Shown here piece after piece: positions 1 through 14,112 of a stretch of 64,000 bases of DNA (its first letter is position 1; each line of letters begins with the position of its first letter). The stretch is from Chelydra serpentina (Eukaryota; Chordata; Testudines; Chelydridae). The translations under genes and the position numbers were made by a program. Location of the stretch: positions 36,186,001 to 36,250,000 of the forward strand of contig JBAIAC010000010.1 in NCBI GenBank assembly GCA_037349315.1. The letters are read 5' to 3'. Under the pieces are notes generated by a model. That model saw only the letters and a list, made by a program, of their open reading frames with translations, was not told where the DNA came from and did no database searches.

Positions 1-940
<940 letters not shown>

Positions 941-3127
941 TCACATACCAAAACCTTTGCAGAGATAATGAATGCTAAAATATTTACAATTGAAGAGTAT
1001 TTAACTAACATGGGACAACCTTTCATCAAGGCTAAACTACTATATTTTTAATATGCAAACTGAAAACATACAGTAAACTCCCAAGTAACCCAGGTTGTAA
1101 AAATCATTGTCTCCCAGTATCAGCATGCAGCACCTTTTAAATTTGATGTATATATTTCTGCATACATTTTAGAGGCATACAATTATTTGATCCACAAGCC
1201 AAGGATAGTATTTGATCCACAAGCCATGAAGCTGTCACTAATGGAAACTTCCTATAATGTATTACAAAATTAACATTTAAAAAAGCTTGTGATCTAATGT
1301 ATAGTATTATATAGGATAGAAAAAATTATAAAATCTCATTTAAAAACCTGACACTTGCAAGTTTAAATACAATTTGGAATTTGCAAAATATTTTTTTTCC
1401 AGTTTGAATTTTTTAGTGAATTTCGCAATCACGAAAGATATCAAATTGATAGCTTGGGAAAACAAATTCACCTATTTATCCTCAGATCAGTTAGAGCAAG
1501 ACACTGGGGATATTTTTATTTGAAATGTAAGTAAAACAAATCCCAGTTCAGTCGCCATCAACCTTTTATATGCCTATACTATTAGCAGCTGTATTCTTCC
1601 GAAAAAGCTTACAGAATGATAGTCATATCCTATTAAAATTTCCAATCAAAAGCAGCACCCAAATTGGACTAATTCCAAGAATTTGGACATTTTACTTTCC
1701 TTTAACCATCTGTCTTGACTAAGACAGATGTATTCCAAATATATGTACTCTAAAGTGTTGAACCAATCCCTTCAGAGCAAATCCATATTGAGCAAATATA
1801 CAGAGTGTCTTTATTAGGCCATCTGCTGTTCATTCACTGTTCAAAAGATTAAAGTAGTACACAACGAAGCACTGGAATTTCTGTAGTCTAATCAATCATA
1901 GTTGTACTTCAAAGTATACACTTCCTGAGTTGTTCATAATGGTACTGCAAACCAACTTTTAGAATTGTATAAGTGACAAATAGGTTTGGGTTCCTATATA
2001 TTTTATGAAATATGATATATTTCTATATCCAAGTCTAATGAATGCCTTTAAGATCTACTGCTTTGAACACATGCTGAACTTCCTAATTCTTAAGCTATTT
2101 TAAACATATTTAGAACATTTAGGAAAATGTAGTAGAAGCAAAAGAATGAATTCCTCTTAAATGCGCATTCGGTTAGCTTGAAAATTAGGAAATATTGGAC
2201 AATAATTTCTAGACCCTGTGCTACCAGTTTCAATTTGAAAGTTGCACAGCATATATCAAAGCAAACTACTTATAAAACTATAAAGGGTTCTCTCTCATTC
2301 GCTAAACTCCTGAAGGATAATTACTCTTCCCCACAACACCTCAATGCTCTTTATGAAGACAAAACAGTTACACAAGGTAATCTTGCAGATTCTAAGGTCA
2401 ATAAAATTCAATGATCCGCTAATTGCATCTCTGCTGTTTTTTGACCAGTAATGTAATTAGATTAAATATCAGGCCATTTCTTTTTCTCTTATTTACTGAA
2501 CTATATTTTGAGAAGCGGGAGATCCAGCTAATTGACCAACTTTAAAAAACAAAACAGGATATCATACTACTGTAACTGGTACAAAGTAAACTTTAAAACA
2601 GCTACAGTAGATGAACTGTTTTTCTTATCAAATCAATCAGTGAAATTAGCATTTTTTCAGCAAAACACATGATGTCATTAAACAACTCTGCACACCCATC
2701 TCTATTTTGTGCATTCAGAAAGACTTAAGAAAATATTCTTGAATGTGTCTTGTTTTCATATTTTAATTTTCTTTACATTTCACCTTAATGACTGTATGAA
2801 TAGTATTGTACTAGTAGTTTTCCTTCGTTCATGGACCTAAATTGATCTATATTGGGATAGAAAAAATATAGATGCCCAGAAAGTATTATATATATCTCTT
2901 TTATTTGCATATAGTTTATAATATTAGAAACCTCAACACATTTCTGAATGTTCTGAAGACATTGAATCATGCACATAGCTAGGCTATGTAACCCAAGTTC
3001 TTTTCACTATTACTCTCATCCTCCCTTCTCAAACCCTTCTGATAGTTTGTTACACCAATTTGCATATGTTGAATTAGATGTAAGAACTTTGGGGAACATA
3101 TGTTATGTGTCTGTATATCACCTAGCA

Positions 3128-3470
3128 CAGGGGTGGGCAAACTACGGCCCATGGGCTGGATGTGGCTTGCGAGCCGTTTTAAGCTGGTTCACAAGCAACC
3201 ACTGGGGACTGGGGTCTGGAGCTTGCCCTGCTCCGGTGCTCCAGCCGGGGCGTAGGGTCGGGGGCCACACCACGCGGTTCCCGGAAGCTGCAGCATGGCC
3301 CCGCTCCAATGGCCCCCTCTGGCACTCCAATGAGAGCTGCAGGGGTGGTGCCTGCGGATGGGGCAGCGTGCAGAGCCGCCTGGCCGTGCCTCCGTGTAGG
3401 AGCCGGAGAAGGGACATGTCACTGCTTCCGGGAGCTGCTTGAGGTAAGCACCGCTCGGAGTCTAGTGCAC
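3128..3470 (+). mobile_element. Truncated GC-rich hAT-type nonautonomous element
   Basis: It opens with caggggtgggcaaactacgg, the 5' terminal repeat typical of a reptile hAT-like MITE, followed by a GC-rich body with phrases such as gcttccgggagctgcttgagg. The matching 3' terminus (tttgcccacccctg) is absent, so the copy is 3'-truncated near 3470. GC-rich frames here on both strands are not host genes. Body sequence related to this element recurs in inverted orientation inside the element at 57351-58133. Confidence 0.75.
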
Positions 3471-5079
3471 AGATGGACTAATTGGGGATGAACCAGAGAT
3501 GTGTAGTGATGGAGACTATATGTGTAGGACCCCCTGATTCTTTTGTTGCAAAAGTTAGAAGGTACAAAGTGAGTGAGGTGGGGGATTGCAGGAAGATCTC
3601 TGGGTTAAGACAGCTGAATGCTTAGATTCTACTCCTGCTTCCGCCACAAGGTTCTTGTGTGATGCTGGGCAGGGTTTGAATAGCATGCAGTAAATAAGGC
3701 CTGGGGCCACACATTGAACAACGAGGAAAATACAAAACATTGAAAAGCTGCTCATTAAGTGAGCACTATCCATTCAATGCACTGAATGAGCCAGGGATCC
3801 AGTGGAAAAAAACAGTATGTGATCTTCTAAAGAAAGACTGTATCATAATGCATATGCACAAGGAGGACAAACTGAGATTGTGCAGGCAACCTTAATTCTC
3901 CATTTCCTAACTTTTGAATGCTTGATTTTGTAACCATAATAATGTTCTTCTAACCCAGTTTTTTTGTGTGTATAATAAATATTTACTGAAAACGGATGAA
4001 GATGGAAAGCCTAGAAGTTGCTTGCTACTCCATTAAAATTGTTAATAATTCTCAAATTCACCTAACTTTCCAAGCAATTTAAACATGAAACTATGCTGAA
4101 CTAACACTGAAGTCAAGGCAAATTTGTCAAAGCAAGAAAATTCGGAGTTAAACTTTCTAAGTGTCCGGCAGCCCCATGTACAGTACATTGGTATTGCACA
4201 ATATAGTCCTCTACAGTATCACAGAGTTTCCTGGATTTTATAAAATATTAAATACCAAAACCAATTCTTTACAAACACACCATCCTATTGCAGTAGAAGT
4301 GGTGCAAAAAATGATTTATCTACTTAGTTAAGTCATGCCGGGGAGAGAAATATTTTCTCAGTGCTAATTTCACAGAGCATTGTGGAACCCTCTGAGAGAT
4401 TACTTGGTATGTATTGTAATACCAAAGGCTGAATTAAGGGGTCTGTGAGAGTTTAACTCTACATTTACTAGAACCAAGCAGCTTTTCTTTCACCATTAAC
4501 ATTAGTTTATTGAGTCTGAGATGTGACATTTCCTATTTAATTTAATATGTGGCACTTATGCTATTTAACCTTTACTTGGCTCTAATGTAGTATATATAAG
4601 TTTGCAACTATATTATGAGATCAAAAAGTTAATGACTGAAGTCAAGTTCGCTGGTACTTCTGACTGTAAAATAGTTATGAAAAGTAACTAGCATGCATGC
4701 TTGCTGGCAAGTTTCATCCCAGTGTGATTTCAAAGAGTCAAAATGTTAACCTTTGAAAATGAGGATTTATTATAGAATCATCTATGCAGTCTCAACTCTC
4801 AATACACTATAAACCCAATCCTGCCCTGGTATATACCACAGAGCAGTCTATCTGTTCATCACTTCTAGTGTTCAATAAGGTCACCAAGCAGCAGTGGATA
4901 CACTACACTCTGCAGGGCTTGTTAAGCCTCCTTCTCAGCTCCAAAGCACTGCCTATTGTCTACTGTCTGTAAGACAGGAAAATAGGGTGCAACACAGTTG
5001 AATACCCCCAAGCAAAGGGAGTGCACAATGGACTCTCAGACCGGTCTCAGCACTGGGAGTTCATCAGTCACTTCACTCT

Positions 5080-5225
5080 GGCCTCAGTTCAGGAAAGCTT
5101 TTAAGCACACGCTTAAGTCCATCCTTACTCAACAAAGCATTTAAGCACACACATAACTTTAAGCATTGATTAAGTCCCTTTAATGGGGCTTAAGTGTGTG
5201 TTTAAGTGCTGAATCAGGGTTCCTG
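5080..5225. repeat. Eroded palindromic MITE with ttaagcac motifs
   Basis: Arms rich in ttaagcacac and gtgtgtttaagtgc face each other around a centre near 5180 (gtccctttaatggggcttaag). The same kind of palindrome recurs at 39690 and 54088. Confidence 0.6.
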
Positions 5226-6359
5226 AGAATAGGAAATACTCCTGACTATGGTCCAATGTCACATATTTATATCTATTCATGGAAATTTAACAGATTAGAT
5301 GGTTTCACCTCACAGACCTGGGCATTTTATCAATCCACAGAATTTTTTCCCCTTCCTCTTCACCCTTCCACACAAATCCCCCATCTCTGGCTGCCAAGTC
5401 TGCATCCATAGGGAAACTTTGCTCCAGAAGAGAGGATGCCTCATGGTGGATTTAATTGTTTTAAAAACTATAGGGCAACACTGACATTATGACTTTTTCA
5501 GGTGGTGGGGTGTTCAGAATGGCTGATACTTGTCATAGGAACATCTTTTGCTGCTTTAACAACAATTAGATCCACTGTATTCACCTTCCCCTTAAGCCAG
5601 GATCCCCCGTGACTGCAAATTTGGCAGCCTGGTTTGACCAGCTTTTTGGCATAGATGCTAAACACCACCAAAAAAACATATGGAAAAAAATATTTCTCTG
5701 ATTGTTTCAGCTGGTATATTTGGAAAGTTACCTGTAGTTGCCATTACCCACATGTACCCATCCTTAAATAGTAGCAAGGTAGCACCTCAGATAAAATAGC
5801 TAAAATTCAAACTAAAACATAACAAAACAACATTGAAAGCTCTGCACTTCATCCCACCCTCCCCCGATAAGGAGCTATGTGCACGTGCTACTCCCTCATT
5901 ATTGGCCCCACACCTGTAGCTGGTGACTGAAGAAGTCTGTACCATGTTCAGAGGGGCTGCTTGTCTTCCCTCCTGATAGAACTTTCCCCTCAATCATTTT
6001 GTATCTGACTCTGTGGCCCAAGACGGGGAGTAGTCTCACGTTTTACTTAAATACATAGGCACTAAGATTTTAAAAAATGAGTGCCTACATGTAGATTCCC
6101 AGATTCATTGCAGCCACCTAAATAAGTGGTCTGATTTTCAAAAACGCAGAACACCCTTCACCCTCTTGAAGTTCATGGTAGCTGCTCGGTGGCTCAACAC
6201 TGGAAAATCAGGCCCTTATTTAGGTGCCTAAATATGGATTTAGGACTATAACTCTAAGCATCCCTTCCTGAAAAATTCTTGCCCTAGACTTTTCAATACA
6301 CGGAGTACAGTCCAGATTTCTTAAATATACAGTATGGGTCAACAAAGGTATGCTATCAA

Positions 6360-6700
6360 TACAAAATCATAATTCTTTCTGCTGGTTGTAAATTTTTCAA
6401 CCAATCACTTTTTGGTCTAAAAAATTCTGATTTGGCAAAACCAAAACTGTCCATGAAATAGAGTCCATTTTGAGAAATCTCCCAACTTAAAAAAAGTTGA
6501 AAAAAGTTTTTAAGTTGTCTAAATTATTAGTTTTGACCTCTTTTAGACAAAAAAAATTCAGTTTTCCTGAATGAAATGACTTTTTGTTTCAAAATTTAAG
6601 CTAATTAGAGAAAGAAAAGATTAAAAGACGAAAAAAGGTCAAAATCCAAACTAAACATTTTGGAATTATTTAACAAAAAGTTTCAGCTGACCTGAACCTT
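6360..6700. repeat. AT-rich dispersed repeat, copy 1
   Basis: Runs such as tttttcaaccaatcac, ttttggtctaaaaaattctga and gtttcagctgacctgaac resemble the blocks at 35128-35510 and 39950-40395. All three share alternating aaaattttt and gtttcag phrases. The class is unknown to me. Confidence 0.45.
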
Positions 6701-7484
6701 CATATTGTATACACATATCTTCTGGAAACAGCCCTGGGGTCATATTACATTCAGTAACAAAGTTAACTTATTCTCAGCCTGCTGCAAGAGCCATGACGAC
6801 TCAGACATAATGGGCCTGATCCATTTTATTCTCTTCTCTGCATTAATATTAATATGACCAAAATCCAATTTTGTGTTATAATGCACACAATATGTACTTT
6901 CTTGCACTTCAGTAATCGTTAATACTTTTCAGGCAGCTACTTACAGATAATGTTTTGTGGTTGTTGTTTTTTCAAAACCCAACTGGGAAGATAAGATTAT
7001 TTATATTGAATCAAACAGATACTTTATATTTAGACCCATGGATAAGATAGTTTAGGACAGCCTCATCAGCTAATGAGCACTATTGGAGTGAAGTTTAGGA
7101 TTACTAAAGCAATATAGCCTTCAGATTTATATTTTATAAATTATAATTGCTAATACTAATACAATCTAATTTTATCTCTCTCCTGCTGATATTACATGGG
7201 CCTACAAACTATAAAAAATGATACAGTATGTGACCATTGTTACTTAAATATTCTTGCACACAAGAATGGTTGTAGTAAATACATTTCTTAAGAACACAGC
7301 TGATGAGAACTGCAAGTTAAGGTGTTTTAAAAAAAGGTATTATTACTCTTTGGTATTAAAACCTACTTTATCACGTTCACAAAGTTTAAGAGGTGTCCTC
7401 CATGCACTGACATGTTCATTAGTGAAAGTTATCAATGCTACATTAGTGTGTATCTCATAACATGTGATCTTATTATGGCTTTAC

Positions 7485-7568
7485 CTGACCCAGTAAAAGT
7501 GTCAAGCGATCCATCTCCAGTTGTGGTGGTGGTGGTTGTTTCACTGCTGTTCATGGGCTCTGTTTTGA
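7485..7568 (-). CDS. EYA4: EYA4 internal coding exon ([11 protein letters not shown]... with a Thr run)
   Basis: The minus strand gives TC + 27 codons + G, reading KTEPMNSSE, seven Thr, then [11 protein letters not shown]. Human EYA4 and EYA1 have KTEP(L/M)NSSET-type sequence at this point. The acceptor is ttcttgcag and the donor is gtaaag. Phase is 1 at both ends, so either the exon at 23901 (skipping) or the cassette at 22666 (inclusion) joins to it in frame. The Thr run is encoded largely by repeated ACC codons, visible as gtggtggtggtgg on the plus strand at about 7521-7534. It is about two Thr longer than my recollection of the human protein, where the run is broken by Ala. The region belongs to the transactivation domain. 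Confidence 0.96.
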
Positions 7569-8255
7569 CTGCAAGAAGAGACACTACACATAGAAGAATA
7601 AGTAGACATGAGATTTTACTTCTAAATTTACATCAGAGACCTCATGCCAGTGTCACGAGTGGCAGTCCAGCTAGAACAGACATGCGATTGAAAAGTTTAG
7701 AATTTTATGAGAACAGTCTGCTACTGCACTTTCTGAAATGGCCACACATGCATCTATTTATGTATCTATTTGAAAGACTGCTATAATTATCTGGATTAAT
7801 TTCAATCTAAATCTAATTGATTCTAGCAATTCCCAAAAACTAGTGGACAGGAAGGAGAGGAGAGTATATAGCACATAAAAAAATAGAGAACCAGTACAAT
7901 ATGTTTTTGTTCTCTTCCAGCAGCATATTGCTTTCACAGTGCAAGCTTTCTGCCACCCCCAGCTTTTTTTTTCTACCTCAAAGCTAACCCACACTGAAAT
8001 TGGTGACTTATTCTCCCCAAAGGAAAAAAAAGAAAAGAAAAGAACTATAGGCAGTGCACAAATGATAGCCATGAAAAGCCAGCTTCTAATTAATGTGCTA
8101 AGAAATAATTGTACAACATAGACTTCCACTTTTATTAGAGGCTAAACTGCCCTAGGAAAATAAAAAATTAAAGCTGCTCCACAATTACATTTAGAACACT
8201 CATACAGTTAGGGAGATGTTCATATTTACATCATATATTAGTTGCCAGTTGATAA

Positions 8256-8346
8256 ATACTGGGGGCCTGATTTTCATTTACGTGAAGGCTCTTTTACACA
8301 GCAAGAATGGTATAAAGGGGCTAAGTGCAAATGAAAATAAGGCCTT
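8256..8346. repeat. Eroded palindromic repeat
   Basis: gggcctgattttcatttacg at the left and gcaaatgaaaataaggcctt at the right are imperfect reverse complements, with ggctcttttaca facing tataaaggggcta inside. This is an old foldback element. Confidence 0.6.
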
Positions 8347-9679
8347 GTATGTTTTACTAGACGTGGTATACCATGCATTTTAATTCTAAGAACAAAACAT
8401 TCTGGAATTTGCAAAGAAGCTTAAGGGCTTACACTGAGAAATGTACCAGCAGAACAATAGCGGTATAATTATACCAGTATTATACGGCTGATCAATTTTG
8501 CCATATTGACAAGTCCTATGTGAATTAGGGAATTAACTCCCTTAGGCCCCTTTCAAAATGTCAGCCAAATTCTTTGGTGGCTTTTACCTGAACAAGCTAT
8601 GGAATCTATTATAGTTATTTGAAATTATACACACCTGCCTTTGTCCCCCATCCATAATGGATCTTTCATAGGCAAATGGGTGTATTGGGTGATTGATACT
8701 TAACAGCAACACTACAGAAAATACATGACCACATATGAAATACGGGTGGAATTTGGGACATTGTGTATACATGCAAATTCAAACAAGGAGAGTGGAAATT
8801 TACTTTTTGATTATTTATGGGAATTATGTAAATCTTAACATGGGCTGTGCATTTTACAGGGTGCCAACAAATGGGCAGCCTGGACAAGTGCAATGTAGTT
8901 GGTTGGCTTCACAGTGTAGGATGGGAGAGATGGGTCAAAATAGTTTACTCCTACCAATGGTGGTCCTATTCCCCACTGCACACTCCTGGAAAACAAAGTC
9001 ATGGAGATTGCTCTGCACATATCAAGGCTAGGGATATCACTTTAAATGCCCAAAAGAAAGAATGACTTCTTCAGAAGGCCAGTGAAATTGTTCCACAGCA
9101 CCAGAATTTTGAAGAGGAATAAATAATAATAATAATAAAAAAAAAAAAATCAACAGCAACAACATATTTTTAAACCAAATCCTACGTTTCACCACATCTC
9201 TGTTCTGAGATAATTTCCAAGAGATGGAGGGTTCAAATATAAATGTGGAAATGGACTTTTCTTTCTTACTGATAATAAATAGTTTTTGCAATGAGAAAGC
9301 AGTTGGAACAAAAAGAGATGTATGCCGAAATTTGGGGAATGTGTTTTTATACTAAATACAATACATATGAGAAATTAAGGAAAGCTTTTCTCCATAGGAT
9401 AAAGATTGTCCTGCATTGCTGCTAATGCTAACGAAACTTAGGGCTATTTGCTGCATAAGTGACAGTTATGCTGTCAAAGGGAACACTTTTTACTGACTTC
9501 ATTGTGAAGAGGCTCAGGCCTTGCACCTCTGTCTCCACATATGTCAGAAAGTATGCAGTTTGCTAATTTGGTCTTCTTTAAAGTGTCAGTTCCCTTTATG
9601 ACTGCCACAATCTCCTTTTCTCTCTCTATATATGGCCCCCATCACAGTAGTCTATGACTACCTCAAAATCTTTAATGTA

Positions 9680-9860
9680 TTTATTCTCACAACACCCTTG
9701 CGAAGTAGGGAAGTGCTATTAACCCAGCTTTACAGATGGAAACTGAGGAAGAGAGATGCTAAGTTCTTTGCCCAAGGTCATACACAGACTTTCTAGTGGA
9801 GCAGGGAATTCAATCCACATCTCCCAAGTCCTAGGTTAATGCCCTAGCCAATGGACCATC
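9680..9860 (+). repeat. MIR/CORE-type SINE fragment
   Basis: The phrases acagatggaaactgaggaag and gcccaaggtcatacacag, followed by an aattcaatccacatctccc tail, are the standard MIR core-SINE wording. Divergence is clear, so the copy is old. Confidence 0.75.
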
Positions 9861-10780
9861 ATTCTTCTCTTGTAGCTAGATTGAGAGATATTCAGGAAAG
9901 CACTTTAGTATGTGCTTAACTGCTTTCCTGAATTGGGTCCTAAATACTGAGTTGAAAATTACTGTACTGAACCAGTCATTTATATGTGCAGCGCACTTTC
10001 CTGGGCACAAATATTCACCAAGTTCTCCTCTCCCTGTCAAATAATCACTCTCCCCCATTCCCTTAACTCTCAAATTAATTTAATTTGATAGAAAACACCA
10101 AGTTAGAATTACATTTTGTCAACAATGCATACGGAAAATATCTTTTGAGATATCCTTGATTTTAAACAGCTCTAGTCTATTACATTCAGATTTTATCAGA
10201 GTAAGGAAGTCATCAAGACCTTTTCTCTGCATGGTTAGGCTTTTGGAATACTGCCCTTATTTTTCATGTTGCACATAATTAAACCATGAAAAAACAGCAT
10301 TAAACTAACCAAAAACCAGTTTAACTTTAAAAGAAAAAAAAAAGCAATAACATTTTAAGTTGAGATCAAAATATATGCTCACGCCATTTAAACACACACA
10401 GTTTTTCCTAGGTTTTGTAGCACATATAACACAGTGTGTGGCATTACATAATGTTCTGACACTGCTACAATATCTATCCTAGTAGGGGAGCAGGGTGACT
10501 TAAAAATTTGAATTACAAACCATAATTTTAAATTACTGCTTTAAAGAGTATAAATCAGATGCCCTGTTTTTTAAAACCATGAATTATTCCTTTTTTAAAA
10601 ATCAAAACAAAAAGTAATTAAAACAAAAGATATCTCAGATTGCAGTATATTGGAGTGCTGCTAACGGTGATGGCTAGTCTAGAATGTGGCTCCCAACAAG
10701 TAACATCTTTTATAACATAAATTATTTACTTGATTTAATGGCTTAAGATGGCCAAAATGTCTGACTCTCATTCTGGAAAA

Positions 10781-11085
10781 AACAGTTACCTACCTTTCGT
10801 AACTGTTGCTCTTCAAGATGTGTAGCTCACATCCATTCCATTTTAGGTGTGTGTGTGCCCATTTGCACAGTCGTCGGAGACTTTTGCCTTAACGGTATCT
10901 GTAGAGTCAGCTGTGGCGCTCCCTTGAGTGCCGCGTTCATGCGTTGGTACATCAGGCAGTACATTACGCCCTCTCAGTTCCTTCTTGCTGGCAACTCTGA
11001 CAGAGGGGCAGGAGGGTGGGTAATGGAATGGACACGAGCAACACATCTTGAAGAACAACCGTTATGAAAGGTAGATAACAGTTTT
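10781..11085. repeat. Left DIRS terminal module with inverted ends
   Basis: The module begins cagttacctacctttcg then ttgctcttcaagatgtg. It ends with the imperfect reverse complement: cacatcttgaagaacaac, then gaaaggtagataacag. The middle (cagtcgtcggagacttttgc) is shared with the right terminus. A further forward copy of the start motif follows at 11089. Confidence 0.85.
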
Positions 11086-11088
11086 TTT

Positions 11089-11130
11089 CTTCTTTGAGTG
11101 CTTGCTCATGTCTATTCCATTCTAGGTGAC
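11089..11130. repeat. Second, short copy of the DIRS terminal motif
   Basis: cttctttgagtgcttgctc then atgtctattccattctaggtg closely matches the reverse complement of the right terminus (cttggagtgcttgctcatg, ccattctaggtgtg). It sits directly inside the left module, as expected for the internal complementary region of DIRS termini. Confidence 0.75.
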
Positions 11131-11578
11131 TCACAAGTAGAATCCTCTGAGGTGGGCTCGGCGTTCACAGTCTAGTGGCTTCTAGTACTGCTCTACCGAA
11201 GCCAGCATCATCCCAGGCCTGCTGGGTAAGCATAATGGGACATGAACATGTGGACAGATGACCAGGTGGCTGCCCGAGAGATGTTCTGGATAGACACTTG
11301 GGCTAGGAAAGCTGCCATAGAGGCTTGCACCCTGGTTGAGTGGGCGTGACAATCGCCGGAGGTGGCACCTTCACCTGGCAGTAGCAGTAGCGAATGCAAA
11401 CAGTGATCCAAGAAGAAATTATTTGAGCAGACACTGGACGACCTTTCAGTCTGTCGGCCACAAAAGCGTCAGTGTGACGAACAGCTGTGTAAATTTGTGG
11501 AATGGCTTGGTCCATTCAATGTAGAAGGCTAGCGCCCTTCTAACATCTAGGGAATGCAGCCGACGCTCCTCCTCCCAC

Positions 11579-12608
11579 TTATGTGGCTTTGGAAAAAAGA
11601 CGGGCAGATAAATGTCCTGGCCTATATGAAACTAGGAGACCACTTTGCTCAGGAAGGCCGGGTGTAGACTTGTCCTTGTAAAAGACTATATAGAGCAGTT
11701 CCAAGGTAAGTGCCCTAATCTCAGAGACCCTGCAGGCCAAAGTTATTGCAACCAAGAACACAACCTTCCAAGAAAGGAGGAGAAGAGAACAGGAAGCCAG
11801 AGACTTGAGGAGGGGTGCCATGAGCCCGGATAACATGAGATTTAGGAGGGACTGGGTCCCTGATGCACAGGTAGAGGAGCTTGAGGCCCTTGAGGAACCT
11901 GGCAGTCATGTCATGGGTGAAAACCAACCTGCCCTCTAGCGGCAGATGGAAAGCTGAATTAACAGCCAGATGGACCTTAATGGAAGACAGAGACAGGCCT
12001 TGGAGCTTGAGGTGCAGAAGGTAGTCCAGAATTAACTGCAGGAAAGCCTGCTTGGGCCTAATGCCTTTATTTGAGGACCAGTATTTAAACCACCTCCACT
12101 TGGCTGTGTAGGTCGCTCTAGTGGAGGGCTTTCTACTGCCCAGCAAGATTTGCTGGACTCCGGCCAAGAACTCCTGCTCCTCCGCATTTAGCCAGGCAGC
12201 AGCCAAGCCATCAGGTGCAATGCTGCCAGGTTTGGGTGCAGGAGAGCACCATGGTTTTGTGACAGCAAATCCAGCTGAAGCAGTAGCCGTAATGGAGCAG
12301 CCACCGAGAGGTCCAGCAGTGTGCCGAACCAGTGATGGCACAAACAAGCCGGCACTATGAGGATCATCTTTGCCGTGTCCTGCTTGATCTTCATGAGGCC
12401 TCTGTGGATCAACAGAACTGGGGGAAAGGCATACAACAGAGTCCCTGACCACAGGAGCAGAAAAGCGTCTGATAGAGAGCCTCTGTCGGACCCCCGAAAG
12501 AAGTAGAAGACGTGACAATCCCTGTTGTGCCTGGATGCAAACAGGTCCACCCAGGGAGTACCCCACCTGTGGAAGATGATGCTGACCACCTTCGGGATGG
12601 AGAGACAA
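11579..12608 (-). pseudogene. DIRS tyrosine recombinase, broken
   Basis: A 295-aa minus-strand frame (12608-11721) contains STRATYTAKWRWFKYW followed by FLQLILDYLLHLKLQGLS and SSIKVHLAVNSAFHLP. This is the helical core-binding (SAM-like) N-terminal domain of phage-type tyrosine recombinases. A second, frameshifted frame (11836-11579) continues with FLVAITLACRVSEIRALT, the region carrying the first catalytic Arg. The later catalytic HxxR and Tyr are not readable in one frame. In DIRS this enzyme replaces an integrase and joins circular cDNA to the genome. The N-terminal part of the long frame, before the recombinase homology, is likely out of frame. Confidence 0.85.
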
Positions 12609-12666
12609 CTTGTGGTGAGGCCTTAAGGTCCTGCTGAGGCGTTCCTGGCCCCAGGCAGGTGTGCGG

Positions 12667-13228
12667 CTACGAGATGGATGTCATGTTGCACACAGAAGTC
12701 CAAAGCCTGAGGGCTTCCCAGCAAAGGGCAGATGACCTGGCTGCGCCTTGCTTATTGATATAGAACATAATCTCCGTATTGTCCATCAGGACTTGGACCA
12801 CCCTGCTCTTCTGGTGAGGTAGGAAGGCGTGGCATACCAAGCAGTCTGCTCTGAGCTCCCTGACATTGATGTGTAGTGAACAAGCAAGGCGGGACCAAAG
12901 ACCTTGCATGCTGAGATCACCTACGTGGGCTCCCCACCCCCGGTCTGAAGCACTGGAGACAAGTGTAACTGACAGCAGGGGGGGCCCTCGATGCAGGTTT
13001 TTGCCACCATGTAAGTGACGAATGAACGTGATCCAGGACTTTGACTACACGGTACATGCTGTGTCTGTTGGGGATATAGACCGATGCCAGCCACGCCTGC
13101 AGTGGCCTGAGGTGGAGTTGTGCAGCCCAAACCACGTAAGTACAGGCTGCCATGTGGCCTATCAGCTGCAGGCATGTATGAGCGGTGGGGAGACGGTGAG
13201 TTTGTATACATGAGATCAGGTCCGCCAT
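12667..13228 (-). pseudogene. DIRS RNase H region, broken
   Basis: Minus-strand fragments read LRPLQAWLASVYIPNRHS (connection to RNase H) and then LHINVRELRADCLVCHAF with VVQVLMDNTEIMFYINKQG. The block INVRELRA, a spaced hydrophobic strand with a D-N-T and YINKQGG-like end, is the usual RNase H signature of DIRS pol. Stops separate the pieces. It lies between the RT and the recombinase, as in intact DIRS elements. Confidence 0.78.
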
Positions 13229-13289
13229 CTACTCAGGCTTCGGGAAGGAAAGTCCTGGCCTGGGTAGAGTCGAGGACCGCTCCACTGAA

Positions 13290-14080
13290 CTATATGTGCG
13301 GCGTCGGGACTAAGGTTGACTTTGTCTTATTTATTAACAGCCCCAGGTTGCGACCGGTGAAGCAAACCAGGTCGAGATGATGCCGTACCTGATCCCGGGA
13401 TGGACCTTTTATTAACCAGTCATCGAGGTACGGGTAAATCTGCATGCCTTTGTGCCTCAGGTAAGCGGCCACTGGCGCTGTACACTTCGTAAATACTCTT
13501 GGTGCTGATGAGAGGCCGAAGGGCAGTGTCGTCAATTGAAAATGGCAGTGGCGCAACAAAAAAGGGAGGAAACGCCTGTGCCCCGGGAAAATAGAAAAAT
13601 GCATCCTTGAAGTCGAGGGCGACGTACCAGTCTCCCGGATCCAGGGAGGGGATAATGGAGGCTAGGGAGACCATATGGAACTTTAACTTCTTGACGGACT
13701 TGTTGAGGCATTGCAGTTCTAGAAGGGGTCTGAGGCCTCCTTTTGCTTTCAGGATTAGGAAATAACAGGAGTAGAACCGTGTCTGGAGGGACCTCCTCCA
13801 CCAACCCCTGGGGCAGGAGGTTCTTGACCTCTTGCATTAGTAGATGCTCATAAGAAGGGCCCCTGAAGAGAGATGGGGAAGGGGGTTGGGAGGGAGGGTG
13901 GTCGTCGGCCATGAATTGCAGAGTGTAGCCCAAAGAAATTGTGTTGAGCACCAAACGGTTCGAGGTCAACTGCAACCAGGCCGACCAGAAGGGGCGTAGA
14001 TGGTTGAGGAAAAATAAGTGGGGGTCGATCCTGGGCAGTGGCTGGGGTACTGTATTTGGGCACAGCCTCAAAATGCCCAT
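13290..14080 (-). pseudogene. DIRS reverse transcriptase, broken
   Basis: Minus-strand frames show LLPQGLVEEVPPDT upstream, then WYVALDFKDAFFYFPGAQ (RT motif A, ALDxKDAFF), HCHFQLTTLPFGLSSAPRVF (motif B, PFGLSxAPxxF) and MQIYPYLDDWLIKG (motif C, YLDDW). These are the hallmark RT blocks of DIRS/Gypsy-like pol. The motifs lie in different frames, so at least two frameshifts separate A from B and C. The YLDD catalytic pair itself is intact. Confidence 0.9.
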
Positions 14081-14112
14081 TTCTGGCTGCCCTGGTCTTT
14101 GGAGGGGCCAGG

